DNA of 64,000 nucleotides, taken from positions 62,001 to 126,000 of the forward strand of contig OX438750.1 in assembly GCA_949316235.1 (NCBI GenBank), written 5' to 3'. This DNA comes from Oegoconia quadripuncta. Taxonomy: Eukaryota; Arthropoda; Insecta; Lepidoptera; Autostichidae. This document shows, piece after piece, positions 35,470 through 43,847 of this stretch (the first letter of the stretch is position 1; the number at the start of each line of letters is the position of its first letter). A program made the translations under genes and the position numbers. Under the pieces are notes generated by a model. It did not search any database and was not told the origin of the DNA. It saw only the letters and a list, made by a program, of their open reading frames with translations.

Positions 35470-37659
35470 CTAGATGGCAGTGTCCATCCGCCCTTGACTA
35501 GGGCGAGTCGACTGCTGTGAGGCCTTAGGGCCGACGCTGCCGACTTTTCTCCGCCTGTTAGAGGGGGGGGCAGCACAAGATCTGCTCCCCACCGTATGCG
35601 CCGCCGATTTGCCGGCTGCTGCACACAGGGTGCAGTGCGGCGTGGCGGAACACTGCCCAGCTTTGTGCCCGGCTTGACCGCAGCGATAACATTGATCGCT
35701 GCGGTCCACCTCCGCGGAGCACGTCGCTCTGACGTGCCCGACCTGGAGGCACCTAAAACACCGAAGTGGCCTGTGGTCGAGCAACCGCACTTGCGCGGCC
35801 ACCCAGCCAACCAAGAGCCGACCCTCCTTTACAACCTTCTTGGCTGCCTTAATGGGGCAGCGCAGGCTGACCGCGTGGAGGCCGGAGAAGTCTCGGCGTA
35901 ACACGCCAGGCTTCACGTCCTCCTCGCTACATCCTCCGGTGCGGGCAACGGCGGCCACCACCTCCTCCGTCACAATTGAGTCATCCAGGCCCGATATGCG
36001 CAGATCTGCACATATGGTGGGCCTGGAGACTTTTACCTCGTCCGGGCTTAGCGACTCCCTTAGCTTCTCAGCGAGGGAGTCCGCTTTGCTAATACTGGAC
36101 GCGCCTGGGACCTCCAGCATGCGCGCTCCAGTGGCCGCATTCCTTATGCGAAGGCCTGAGATGCCGAGGGCGGCGAGATTCACCTTCGACCTGGCCTCTC
36201 TCAGGACCTTCTCGTATGTAACCCCCTTCTCTGCTGCTCCCGGCTGCAGTGAAAGCACCACAGCCTGGGAGCGGGGAGGCCGGAGTTTACGGACCCTCTT
36301 CGCCGTAGGTTTTGGCGGCGGCAGGTGCGGGCCAGAACCGCTTTGCGCTGCCGCTCTCGGCTTCTTCTTGGAGCCTCTCTTTACTACCGTGCTCCAGGCC
36401 GCGTCCAGGGACGCAGGAGCCGGCGGCAGGGGACGAGGGGCTACAATTGCAGCGGCCGGGGCCGAAGCCGAGGTCGCCTTTCTCCTTTTCTTCCCGCCTC
36501 TCCTCCCCTTCCTCCTGTTAGGGAGAGCGAGGTCCGGTGGCGGGGGAACATCAGGGGCTGCCGCTGGAGGAGAGGTCTCAGCGGGAGCTGTGGCTGGAGC
36601 CATGCGAGCCTCAGCAGACACTCTTCTTAAGTCAGCGGCCAGAGGTGGCCGCAGACGTTTGGCTGGGAGGAGTCTCTCCTCCAGGTCTTCAAACCGCGCG
36701 CTCAGCATGGTTCCAACGTGGACCATGACCGAGCGCAGCAGGTCTTCACCCGGAAGAGAGGACCCCTCCACCGCCGTGACGGCAGGGGCAGCCGGGCTTT
36801 TAGCCCTCCGCTCCTTAGCCATCTCGGCTTTGATCTGCGCCAGCTCGGCGCGGACCTCCGTCAGTTCCGCCTGGAGGCGGGCGTTACTCGCATGAAGCCG
36901 TCTCGTTTCATCGCTCACCGAGCGAGAGCTGAGCTCCGAGACGGCTTGGGCTATTGCCTCAGCCGAATCCTTCAGGGCACGAACGAACGTGCCCTTCAGG
37001 TTCGCGGACTTAGCGGCTACCCGCCGGATCAACTCCACGTTGTCCGTAACCATCTTGTTTAGGTCAGAGGCCAATTTGGCCTCTGACGACCCTCCTGTTA
37101 CGTCCAGAATCAAGTCCGACGACGATTCGGAGAGGCGCGACACCTTGGCCTGGCTCCTCGTCAGTCGGCTTGACTCAGCGATTTCGGCCTCAGCCAAGAG
37201 CTCCAGCTCCCTCTGCCTCTCGGCGTTGAGGGCAGCCTTTGCCTTGGCGAGGCCGACGTACTCTCCGGTAGTGGGCGGGCGTCCTCTGCCCCTTGGGGCG
37301 AGAGGGCGTTTGCCATTTTCATCTTCGCTAGAGGAAGCCGAGCTACAATCAGTAGCTCGCTGCCTCTTTCTTCTCCGCGGGCTCCTAAAGAGTCCGCCCC
37401 TGGTCCCGTCCGGTGTTGACGCGACAGAGACTAGGCTCCCGCCTGAGTCAGATGCCGCGTCCATCTCCTCATGTCTACCAACTCCACTCGAGCAATCGTC
37501 CGAGTCCGTTAGGCGTTTGCGTGGGTCATCATACAATTTGATCTTAAGCAACGATTTGCCCCCCCCAGAATACGAGGGGCAGCCTGCACGTGTAAGTGCA
37601 GGGGGGGATTCTCCCTTTCGGGTACCCCCCTGGGGTAATTTCTGTTTATCCTTGCTCAT
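35470..37659 (-). CDS. ORF1: Gag-like protein of an ORF1-only element (E8)
   Basis: An intact 729-residue ORF1 starting MSKDKQKLPQGGTRKGES. It has acidic and Ser-rich N-terminal blocks, PTTGEYVGLAKAKAALN, a coiled coil (SDETRRLHASNARLQAELTEVRAELAQI), a basic linker, the conserved region from SQAVVLSLQPGAAE and three zinc knuckles (CFRCLQVGHVRATC, CYRCGQAGHKAGQC, CTLCAAAGK with H and C following). The stop is TAG, not the TAA that overlaps or abuts ORF2 in the full-length relatives. An open frame of this length without ORF2 suggests that ORF1 is under selection or the loss is recent. The protein could aid its own RNA while borrowing RT in trans. Confidence 0.92.
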   Translation of the reverse strand: MSKDKQKLPQGGTRKGESPPALTRAGCPSYSGGGKSLLKIKLYDDPRKRLTDSDDCSSGVGRHEEMDAASDSGGSLVSVASTPDGTRGGLFRSPRRRKRQRATDCSSASSSEDENGKRPLAPRGRGRPPTTGEYVGLAKAKAALNAERQRELELLAEAEIAESSRLTRSQAKVSRLSESSSDLILDVTGGSSEAKLASDLNKMVTDNVELIRRVAAKSANLKGTFVRALKDSAEAIAQAVSELSSRSVSDETRRLHASNARLQAELTEVRAELAQIKAEMAKERRAKSPAAPAVTAVEGSSLPGEDLLRSVMVHVGTMLSARFEDLEERLLPAKRLRPPLAADLRRVSAEARMAPATAPAETSPPAAAPDVPPPPDLALPNRRKGRRGGKKRRKATSASAPAAAIVAPRPLPPAPASLDAAWSTVVKRGSKKKPRAAAQSGSGPHLPPPKPTAKRVRKLRPPRSQAVVLSLQPGAAEKGVTYEKVLREARSKVNLAALGISGLRIRNAATGARMLEVPGASSISKADSLAEKLRESLSPDEVKVSRPTICADLRISGLDDSIVTEEVVAAVARTGGCSEEDVKPGVLRRDFSGLHAVSLRCPIKAAKKVVKEGRLLVGWVAAQVRLLDHRPLRCFRCLQVGHVRATCSAEVDRSDQCYRCGQAGHKAGQCSATPHCTLCAAAGKSAAHTVGSRSCAAPPSNRRRKVGSVGPKASQQSTRPSQGRMDTAI

Positions 37660-37940
37660 TTTCCATCATTGTTTTGGGGCCGGGGCTGCCGGCGCGCAGT
37701 TAAGGCCGAATAACCCGTCGGCACTACACCCCAGCGCTGCGAGGCCACTAGGGGTAAACGGGGTGATTTTTTACCGAGGTTTTCTTCCTGCAGAAATGCA
37801 AGGGCCCGGAGAACCCGGACCCGAGCGAACACCGCCCCAGGGACAGAACGTCCCGGGCCACACCTCTGTCATCCGCAGTGCCCTCTGCAAACAGAGGGAC
37901 ACGCGGAGAAACCCTCTTGCCCGGCCATATCGGCCGGGGT

Positions 37941-38069
37941 GTGCCGCTCTTGGTCTGGTCTCTCGCCTCAGGCCTGTCCGGTATGGGAAGCCCTATCCGG
38001 CATAGCCCTGAGGGTCGTCGAGACACGCAAGCCCCTCCACCACGACAAGGTGGCGGCACGTCGAAGGGG
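37941..38069 (-). ncRNA. Candidate HDV-like ribozyme, family A (E8)
   Basis: Practically identical to the copy in E0. P1 is CCCCTTC/GGAGGGG, P2 is GTGCCGC/GCGGCAC (second strand 37,941-37,947), P3 is ACC/GGT, joint GACCAAGA. Confidence 0.62.
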
Positions 38070-38075
38070 GGGGAA

Positions 38076-38077
<2 letters not shown>

Positions 38078-38106
<29 letters not shown>

Positions 38107-39568
38107 GCCAGGAGAAACGCTCATGCTTATCCGCCCTCCTCGGGGGAGGAGGGCGGATTATGTCGGACTCCGGCACAGAAGGTGCCGGCCTACCGACTAA
38201 AAACTCCTGGGTGTTCCCTCGCGCGCGCCGTTGACGGCGTGGCCGCGGGTACCATCTGGTATTCGTCCGCAGCCACGCCAGCGCGGTGCCCGCCGCCAGG
38301 ACAAACGGCGGCAGGCCCACCTCTGGGCTGGAGCAGGGAGGAATCGCCTGGTCCAGCCACCTCTGGAAGGCGCGCGGAAAACACCGCGCGCGCCTTCTCG
38401 CGGGGCCTATGTGTGGGCGGTGATCCCCCCGGATCGCCACCCACGGCCCCGCAGGGTAGGGGGGCAGAGGATCGCCTATCATTAAAGATAAGCTCTCCTC
38501 CGGGCCCCCCATGCGGCTGCATCTCCCCTCGCTCCGCGAGGTCTGTGCGTGACCCTCGCAGAGAGAGAGGACCGCTTTCCACGGCCTCCCCTTGGCGTCC
38601 GCGGCTCAAACCTGGCTGCGGGCGTCAAAGGGTGGCCGTCCCGCACGGCTACGACCTCTCCACAACAGAGAGGCCGTCCCCCACCACACCACACGGTAAG
38701 GAGCGCATTTCCCACCGTATGATGTGGCAGGGGACGGCCCCTCAACAGAGAGGTCGTCCCCTACCATAGCGGCCTACAACAGCGGGAGACCCGGAGGAGC
38801 GGCGTTTGACGCCACCGCCCCTCCGCCCGCCCGCCGTCTCCCCCCCTGCGAGCAGAGGGAGAGGGCCGCTTCCCACGACCTCTCGTCGACGGCCGCAGCC
38901 TTAGCTGCAGTCGTCAAGGAGAGGTCGCCCAAGTGCTGCAGACGATTTCACGGCGTCCCCTGCCCATATGGATATATGGGCATTCCTCAGGGAGCGCCGC
39001 TTCCTCGCCGCAGCCCGCTGTGGTGGAATTCGCCCTCCACCATCCCCCGCCGCTCCACTCCCGAAAACGAATTTTCGGGAGTGGAACGACGAGGGCATCT
39101 CGGCGCCGAGGCGGGCCTCGGAGCCGAGACTTGGGCTGGTTTTTTATAGAGGTTTTCCTTCCTCGCGGTCCGGGCGGTTAGGCCAAGACCCTCGGTCCCG
39201 GACTGCAGCTGAAAGCCGCGGTCCCGGATTACGAGCCCGGCGGTGGCAAGGGGTAGGAGGTTCCCCCTAACCTCCTCCCCAGGCCTGCTCGGCGGCAGTG
39301 CGAGTGCACACCGAGCCCACCCTTACTCCCCCGCTAGGAGGGGAGCGTCTCCTGCTCCATCCGCAGTGCCCTCTGCTAAACCAGAGGGACACGCGGAGGA
39401 GCCCCCCGGTGTCAGACTATTCGCCATCGGCCAACAAGAACCCTTAAAAGGGAAGTTGTTGACCGATGCCCAGGGTGCACCGGCCCAACGACTACCGTTC
39501 CCCCCAGACGTATCCAGGGGGACAAGTAGCCATCAGGCACACGAGGAGGTTGTCTGACATCGCACCCC
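38078..39568 (-). mobile_element. E9: ORF-less non-autonomous element (family N), second copy
   Basis: Poly(T) 38,078-38,105 and element body 38,106-39,568, homologous to E1 end to end. It has one copy of the 50-bp unit duplicated in E1 and roughly 80 bp more around 38,661-38,745. The 3' module (38,106 onward) has a more regular hairpin A (CCGCCCTCC/GGAGGGCGG) than E1. No coding capacity is recognised. Like E1 it follows an E8-type 5' end on the left, here separated by only GGGGAACC. Confidence 0.85.
39410..39568 (-). ncRNA. Candidate HDV-like ribozyme, family N (E9)
   Basis: Same structure as in E1: P1 GGGGTGC/GCACCCT with a leading G.U, P2 TGTCAGAC/GTCTGACA (second strand 39,410-39,417), P3 ACC/GGT, joint GGCGAATA. 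Confidence 0.8.
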
Positions 39569-39570
39569 AA

Positions 39571-39572
<2 letters not shown>
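39560..39572. repeat. Left target-site duplication of E10
   Basis: TCGCACCCCAACC, repeated exactly at 42,780-42,792. It covers the last 9 bp of E9 and one telomeric AACC. Confidence 0.9.
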
Positions 39573-39600
<28 letters not shown>

Positions 39601-39601
<1 letters not shown>

Positions 39602-39705
39602 GCGAGGAGAAACGCTTTTACGCGTCTCCCGCCACTGACCACAGTGACGGGAGTATGTGGGACTCCCCGCCAGAGTGGCGGGACTACCCACTAAAACTCC
39701 TCGGT
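39601..39705 (-). other. 3' module of E10
   Basis: Closing stem CGAGGAG (39,603-39,609) with CTCCTCG (39,697-39,703). Hairpin A is CTCCCGCCACTG/CAGTGACGGGAG, nearly perfect. Hairpin B is GTGGG (39,657-39,661) with CCCAC (39,687-39,691) around CCGCC/GGCGG. Confidence 0.82.
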
Positions 39706-39876
39706 GTTCCAACACGCCGCCTAGTGGCGGGGCCCAGGATTGCTCTGCACGCCTACTGCAACCCCGCCAGCGGACGTCCGAAGATCGGACCCCTCTCGGA
39801 GACCGTCGCTGGGTCTCTACCACCGCGCGTGTCGACGCGCCCGGAACACTTGGGCGCGTCGACAGAAATCACGGCC

Positions 39877-42372
39877 TTATGGCCTTCTGCCCGCCTGGGC
39901 GCGCCTCAGCCGTGTGTCGGCCGTCTGCGCCTTGGAGGGGGCGACACTCTTTTTTCCCCTCTTTAGTGTGGAGGGGGCAGCGCACAGCTTGCTGCCGACT
40001 CTGTGTTCAGCCGGCTTATTGTCGGCCGCACACAGAGTGCAGTGCGGATCGGCTGAGCACTGAGCTGCCTTATGGCCGAGTTGGCCGCAGCGGTAGCATT
40101 GACCGCTGCGGTCCACCTCAGCCGAACACGTTTCTCGGGCGTGACCGACCTGCAGACACCGGTAACAACGCCGGGGCCTGGGGTCGAGCAGCCGAACTTG
40201 GGCCGCAACCCACCCAACTAAGAGGCGACCGGCCAGGGCCACCTTTTTCGCCGCCGACACCGGGCAGCGTGCCCACATTGAGAAAAGACCGGTGAAATCT
40301 TGACGGATTCCACCGGTCTTTATGGACTCCTCCGTGCAGGCCCCAACACGGGCCACCGCCGCAATCACCTCCGCCGTTGTGACGGAGTCGTCCAGGCCCG
40401 AGATGCGCAGATCTGCGCAGATCGTGGGCCTGGAGACTCTTACGGTGTCCTCGCCGAGGGACTCCCGTAGCTTGGCAGCCAGGGAGTCCGCTTTGTCGCC
40501 GCTGGTAGCACCGGGCACCTCCAGTAGGCGCGCTCCAGTCGCCGTTCGGCGGACGCGGAGCGCCTGGATGCCCAGGCTGGCGATGTCGACCCTACTTTTT
40601 GCCATCCGCAACACTTGGTCGTATGTGGCACCATTCTCTACTGCTCCCGGCTGCAGTGAAATCACTACAGCCGAGGAGCGAGGAGGACGCATGCGTCGGG
40701 CCCTGTTGCGGGCGGCCTTCTTTTTGGGCGGCGGCGGCGGCGGAGGCGGACGGTTGCCTTCAGCCGGGGCCGGTGCGGGCTTCTTACTTTTGGCGCCCCT
40801 CCTGACCACCACGCTCCAGTCGACATCCATGGACGTGGGGGCGGGTGGCAGGATCCGGGGCTCTGCCTGGGCGGCCGAGGGATCGGCGGCCTTACTCTTC
40901 TTTGTTTTGCGCCCGCCTCTCTTCCCCTTCCGCCCCTTAGGGGGCTCGAGGGGTGCGGCTTGCTGCACCTTTGGTGCTGCCGCTGGAGCAGGTGGGCGCG
41001 CGGGACTGGCCATAGGGACCTCGCCAATAGCAGCCTGGGCTGCGTCCCTCTTGCGGTCCGCGGCCAGAGGAGGCCGCAGGCGCTTCTCGGGGAGAAGCCT
41101 CTCCTCCAGAGCTTCAAGCCTCGCGTTCATCATGTCCCCAACTTGGGACATGATGGAACGCAGCAGATCCTCTGAGGATTGCGGGAGAGGCATCTCCCTC
41201 ATTGGTACGTCCGGGATGGTAGGAGGGTGGGGGCTATTCAGCCTTCGCCCTTTTTCCAACTCGGCCCTGAGTTGGGCCACCTCCTCCTTAATTTTTGCAA
41301 GCTCGGATTTGAGCCGGGCATTATCCTCATGAAGGCGCGCAGTCTCATCGCTGACGGAGCGAGTGCTCAACTCCGAGACGGCGTCAGCGATGGACGCGGC
41401 CGAGACTTTCAGGGCACGCACAAAGGTGCCCTTAAGATTTGAGGACTTCGCGGCGACCTGTTGTATGGCCGCCACGTTGTCCATTACCAGCCGGGTTAAC
41501 TCGGCGGCCGGTTTGGGCGCCGAGGGAGTCCCTATACTATGGCGGAGAGCCGCGGAGAAACGGGCGATCCTGGCCCTACGAGCCTCTTGGCTCATCTCCG
41601 CGACTTCCGCTTCAGCTTGGAGCCGCAGCTCCTCCCTTTTGGCCTCGTTTAAGGCTTCTTTGGCCTTCGCCAGACCGACTTATTGGCCGGTCGTAGGCGG
41701 GCGGCCTCTCCCCCTTGGGACTGGAGAGATGCAGACTTGCATCTCTCCGTCACCGGACGAGGCGGAGAGGGATCGGCCTCCTCTGCCCCGCTTGACCGCT
41801 TTATGAGCGGCGCCCATCTGGTCCGGGTCCGTCAAATCGTCGGAATCGGGCTCCTCCGCCGAACCCTTCCGCTTGCGGAAGCGCTTCCTGCGCACAACGG
41901 TGGGGGGACCTTCACCCGACGTGACTCCAGCGAAGGAGTCCGTGGTCTCCAGGTCCAGCATGTCGGCCACCCTTGCGGCAGCTTCCTCTCTTTTGTTTTG
42001 GGCGGCGCTGGTTGCGCCGCTCCTCTGCAGACTGGCCTTGCGGCTACCATCCGAAGTCCCCGATGCAACTGTCATCAGGGACCCAGAGGTGTCAGAGTCT
42101 GAGAGGCGAGTGAGTCTCACTCGCAGTTCCTTCTTCATGCCAAGGTCGTTAGTGTCAGCATGCACCTTCAGGGTGCGTGCTGACACTGCCAAATCGTCAG
42201 AATCAATGTCAATTAAGCGTTTGCCAAAGTCGTCGGTGTGTGATCGTGAGAGTACTGAATCGCCCCCCCCAGAATACGAGGGGCAGCCTGCGCTAATGAG
42301 CGCAGGGGAGGATTCTCCCTTTCGGGTACCTCCCTGGGGTAGTTTCGTTTTATTAGTACTCATTTCCATCAT
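39877..42372 (-). pseudogene. ORF1 of an ORF1-only element, one nonsense codon (E10)
   Basis: About 831 codons in one frame with a single internal TAA at 41,680-41,682, where relatives have the Tyr of PTTG(E/Q)YVGLAKAKAAL. The N-terminal part (MSTNKTKLPQGGTRKGES...) is longer than in E8. The C-terminal part has a coiled coil (SDETARLHEDNARLKSELAKI), a Pro-rich linker with a PPPPPPPPKKK run, the region from SSAVVISLQPGAVE and three zinc knuckles (CYRCLQVGHARETC, CYRCGQLGHKAAQC, CTLCAADNK). It ends ...RLRRAQAGRRP, unlike the MD-AI type end of the others. A single base change would explain the stop, so loss is recent or the base is miscalled. Confidence 0.88.
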
Positions 42373-42650
42373 CGTCTATTGGTGCCGGGGCTGCCGGCAC
42401 GCAGTTGAGGCTGGATACCCGCCAGCAATTCTCCTCCAGCGCTGCGTTGAGCCGCTGGAGGGATTACGGGGTGATTTTTTATCGAGGTTTTCTTCCTACA
42501 AAAATACCAGAACCCAATGACTGCCACAGAACTGCAGCAGCCAAGGGTCCCAGTTTAACCCTCCGACCCAGGGGCAGATCGCCCCGGGTCCACTCGTTAC
42601 ATCCGCAGTGCCCTCTGCTGAACAGAGGGACACGCGGGGAACCCTCGTGT

Positions 42651-42779
42651 GTGCCGCTCTTTGTCTGGCCTCTCGACCCAGGCCTGTCCGGTATGGGAAG
42701 CCCTATCCGGCGTAGCCCTGGGCGTCATAGAGGCGCGCAAGCCCCCCCACCACGGCAAGGTGGCGACACGTCGGGGGGG
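42651..42779 (-). ncRNA. Candidate HDV-like ribozyme, family A (E10)
   Basis: P1 C7/G7 and P3 ACC/GGT. P2 is GTGTCGC with GCGGCAC (42,651-42,657), one U.G pair. The target duplication fixes the 5' end at 42,779. Confidence 0.6.
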
Positions 42780-42797
42780 TCGCACCCCAACCTAACC
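42780..42797. repeat. Right target duplication of E10 plus short telomeric tract
   Basis: TCGCACCCCAACC (42,780-42,792) followed by TAACC. The segment ACCCCAACCTAACC (42,784-42,797) is repeated at 43,824-43,837 and is the left target duplication of E11. Confidence 0.9.
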
Positions 42798-43823
42798 TTT
42801 TTTTTTTTTTTTTTTTTGTCGAGGGGAAACGCATTTACGCGTTCAACCCGCCGCCAACGGGGATCGGCGGCGGGGATATGTGGGACTCCCCGCTCCAGAT
42901 CGGAGCGGGACTACCCACTAAAACCCCCCGGCGACCTTCCTCGGCAGTAGGGAGGACCTGGGAACGCATAAGCGGCTCCAGGTCCCCCCCCGCCTCGCCT
43001 CCCCTTACAAGGGGAGGCCCATTCCCGGAGGGCGGCTAAACGCACGCCCTCCACGGGGGGCGCTGTCGAGCCTCAAACCGCGATCAGCCGGCGGTATGAG
43101 GCGCGACAGGGCCCGATGCGACGACACCCCCCCGGTCGCTCCGGGGGGTGTCATCCTCTCCCGGGTCGCGTCCGACGGCTACATCGCCCCGAAGATGTAG
43201 CCGCCCGCGACCCCGGGCGACGTGCAGGGGGGGCTAGCGAGCGTTGCCGCCCCCCCGACGTCGCCTCCTGCGAGCGGGATCGGCCCTCTCCCGATCCCGC
43301 TCTGCGGCCTCCTTCTCGAGCATGACTGCTTCGCAGAAGGAGGCCGCTGCCCTCCAACCCTCCTCGCTCGCCAGCATAGCCGCGACTAATGCTGGCGGGG
43401 ACAGATCTCGTCCGATCCGGTCGACCAGGTCTCGACGCTCGGACTGCCACGCCGGGCAGTCCTCCAGCGTGTGCTGGGCGGAGTCCTGGTCGGACGCGCA
43501 GTGGTGGCATCGTGCCGTCTCCTCCCGTCCGATTCGACTCAGATACTCACCGAAGCACCCGTGCCCGGTGAGTATCTGAGTCAACCTGTAGGTGACGCAG
43601 CCTTTCCTCCCCATCCATGCTTCGAAGTTCGGCAGAACGGCTCCGACGGCGCGTTGGCGGGCGCAGCCTTGTATCACAAGGCGCTCCCGCCAGAGCGTCA
43701 GCGCACGTCGGTGTGCGTTCTGCCGTAGCATTTCGAGCTCTCGGTCCGGCGCGACCCCCTCGGCATCCCGTCCGACAGAACGGATGCGGTCGTAGACCGC
43801 GGCGTCCATGTCGGCCAGGATGT
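42798..43823 (-). mobile_element. E11: 5'-truncated family D element
   Basis: Poly(T) 42,798-42,817, 3' UTR 42,818-43,233 and the last part of ORF2 up to 43,823, where it breaks. It is flanked by the 14-bp duplication ACCCCAACCTAACC (42,784-42,797 and 43,824-43,837). It is almost identical to the matching part of E12, which follows in tandem. Confidence 0.92.
43234..43823 (-). pseudogene. ORF2 C-terminal fragment (E11)
   Basis: About 196 codons entering at ILADMDAAVYDRIRSV, corresponding to residue about 843 of the E13 ORF2. It includes LTQILTGHGCFGEYL and the CCHC CHHCASDQDSAQHTLEDC and ends RRRRGGGNAR. There are no endonuclease or RT motifs. Confidence 0.9.
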
Positions 43824-43847
43824 ACCCCAACCTAACCTAACCTAACC
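43824..43847. repeat. Target duplication and telomeric tract
   Basis: ACCCCAACCTAACC (right duplication of E11) plus two more units, ending CC before the tail of E12. Confidence 0.93.

Larger units (their letters stand above)
35217..38069 (-). mobile_element. E8: ORF1-only element, family A
   Basis: Poly(T) 35,217-35,246, 3' UTR 35,247-35,469, one ORF (ORF1, 35,470-37,659) and 5' UTR 37,660-38,069. ORF2 is completely absent and its place is not marked by debris: the 3' UTR follows the ORF1 stop directly. Both termini are complete. GGGGAACC follows the 5' end (38,070-38,077), matching GGGGAACCTAACC on the left; the repeat was later split by E9. This resembles mammalian HAL1 elements, which are LINE derivatives carrying only ORF1. 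Confidence 0.9.
39573..42779 (-). mobile_element. E10: ORF1-only element, family A
   Basis: Poly(T) 39,573-39,600, 3' UTR 39,601-39,876, ORF1 39,877-42,372 (one nonsense codon), 5' UTR 42,373-42,779. No ORF2 sequence is found. The 13-bp target duplication shows a complete, independent insertion rather than a rearranged copy. It differs from E8 throughout ORF1, so the ORF1-only form either arose more than once or is an old lineage. The 5' UTR (407 nt) has the usual hairpin at 42,601-42,638 and the ribozyme-like fold. Confidence 0.88.
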
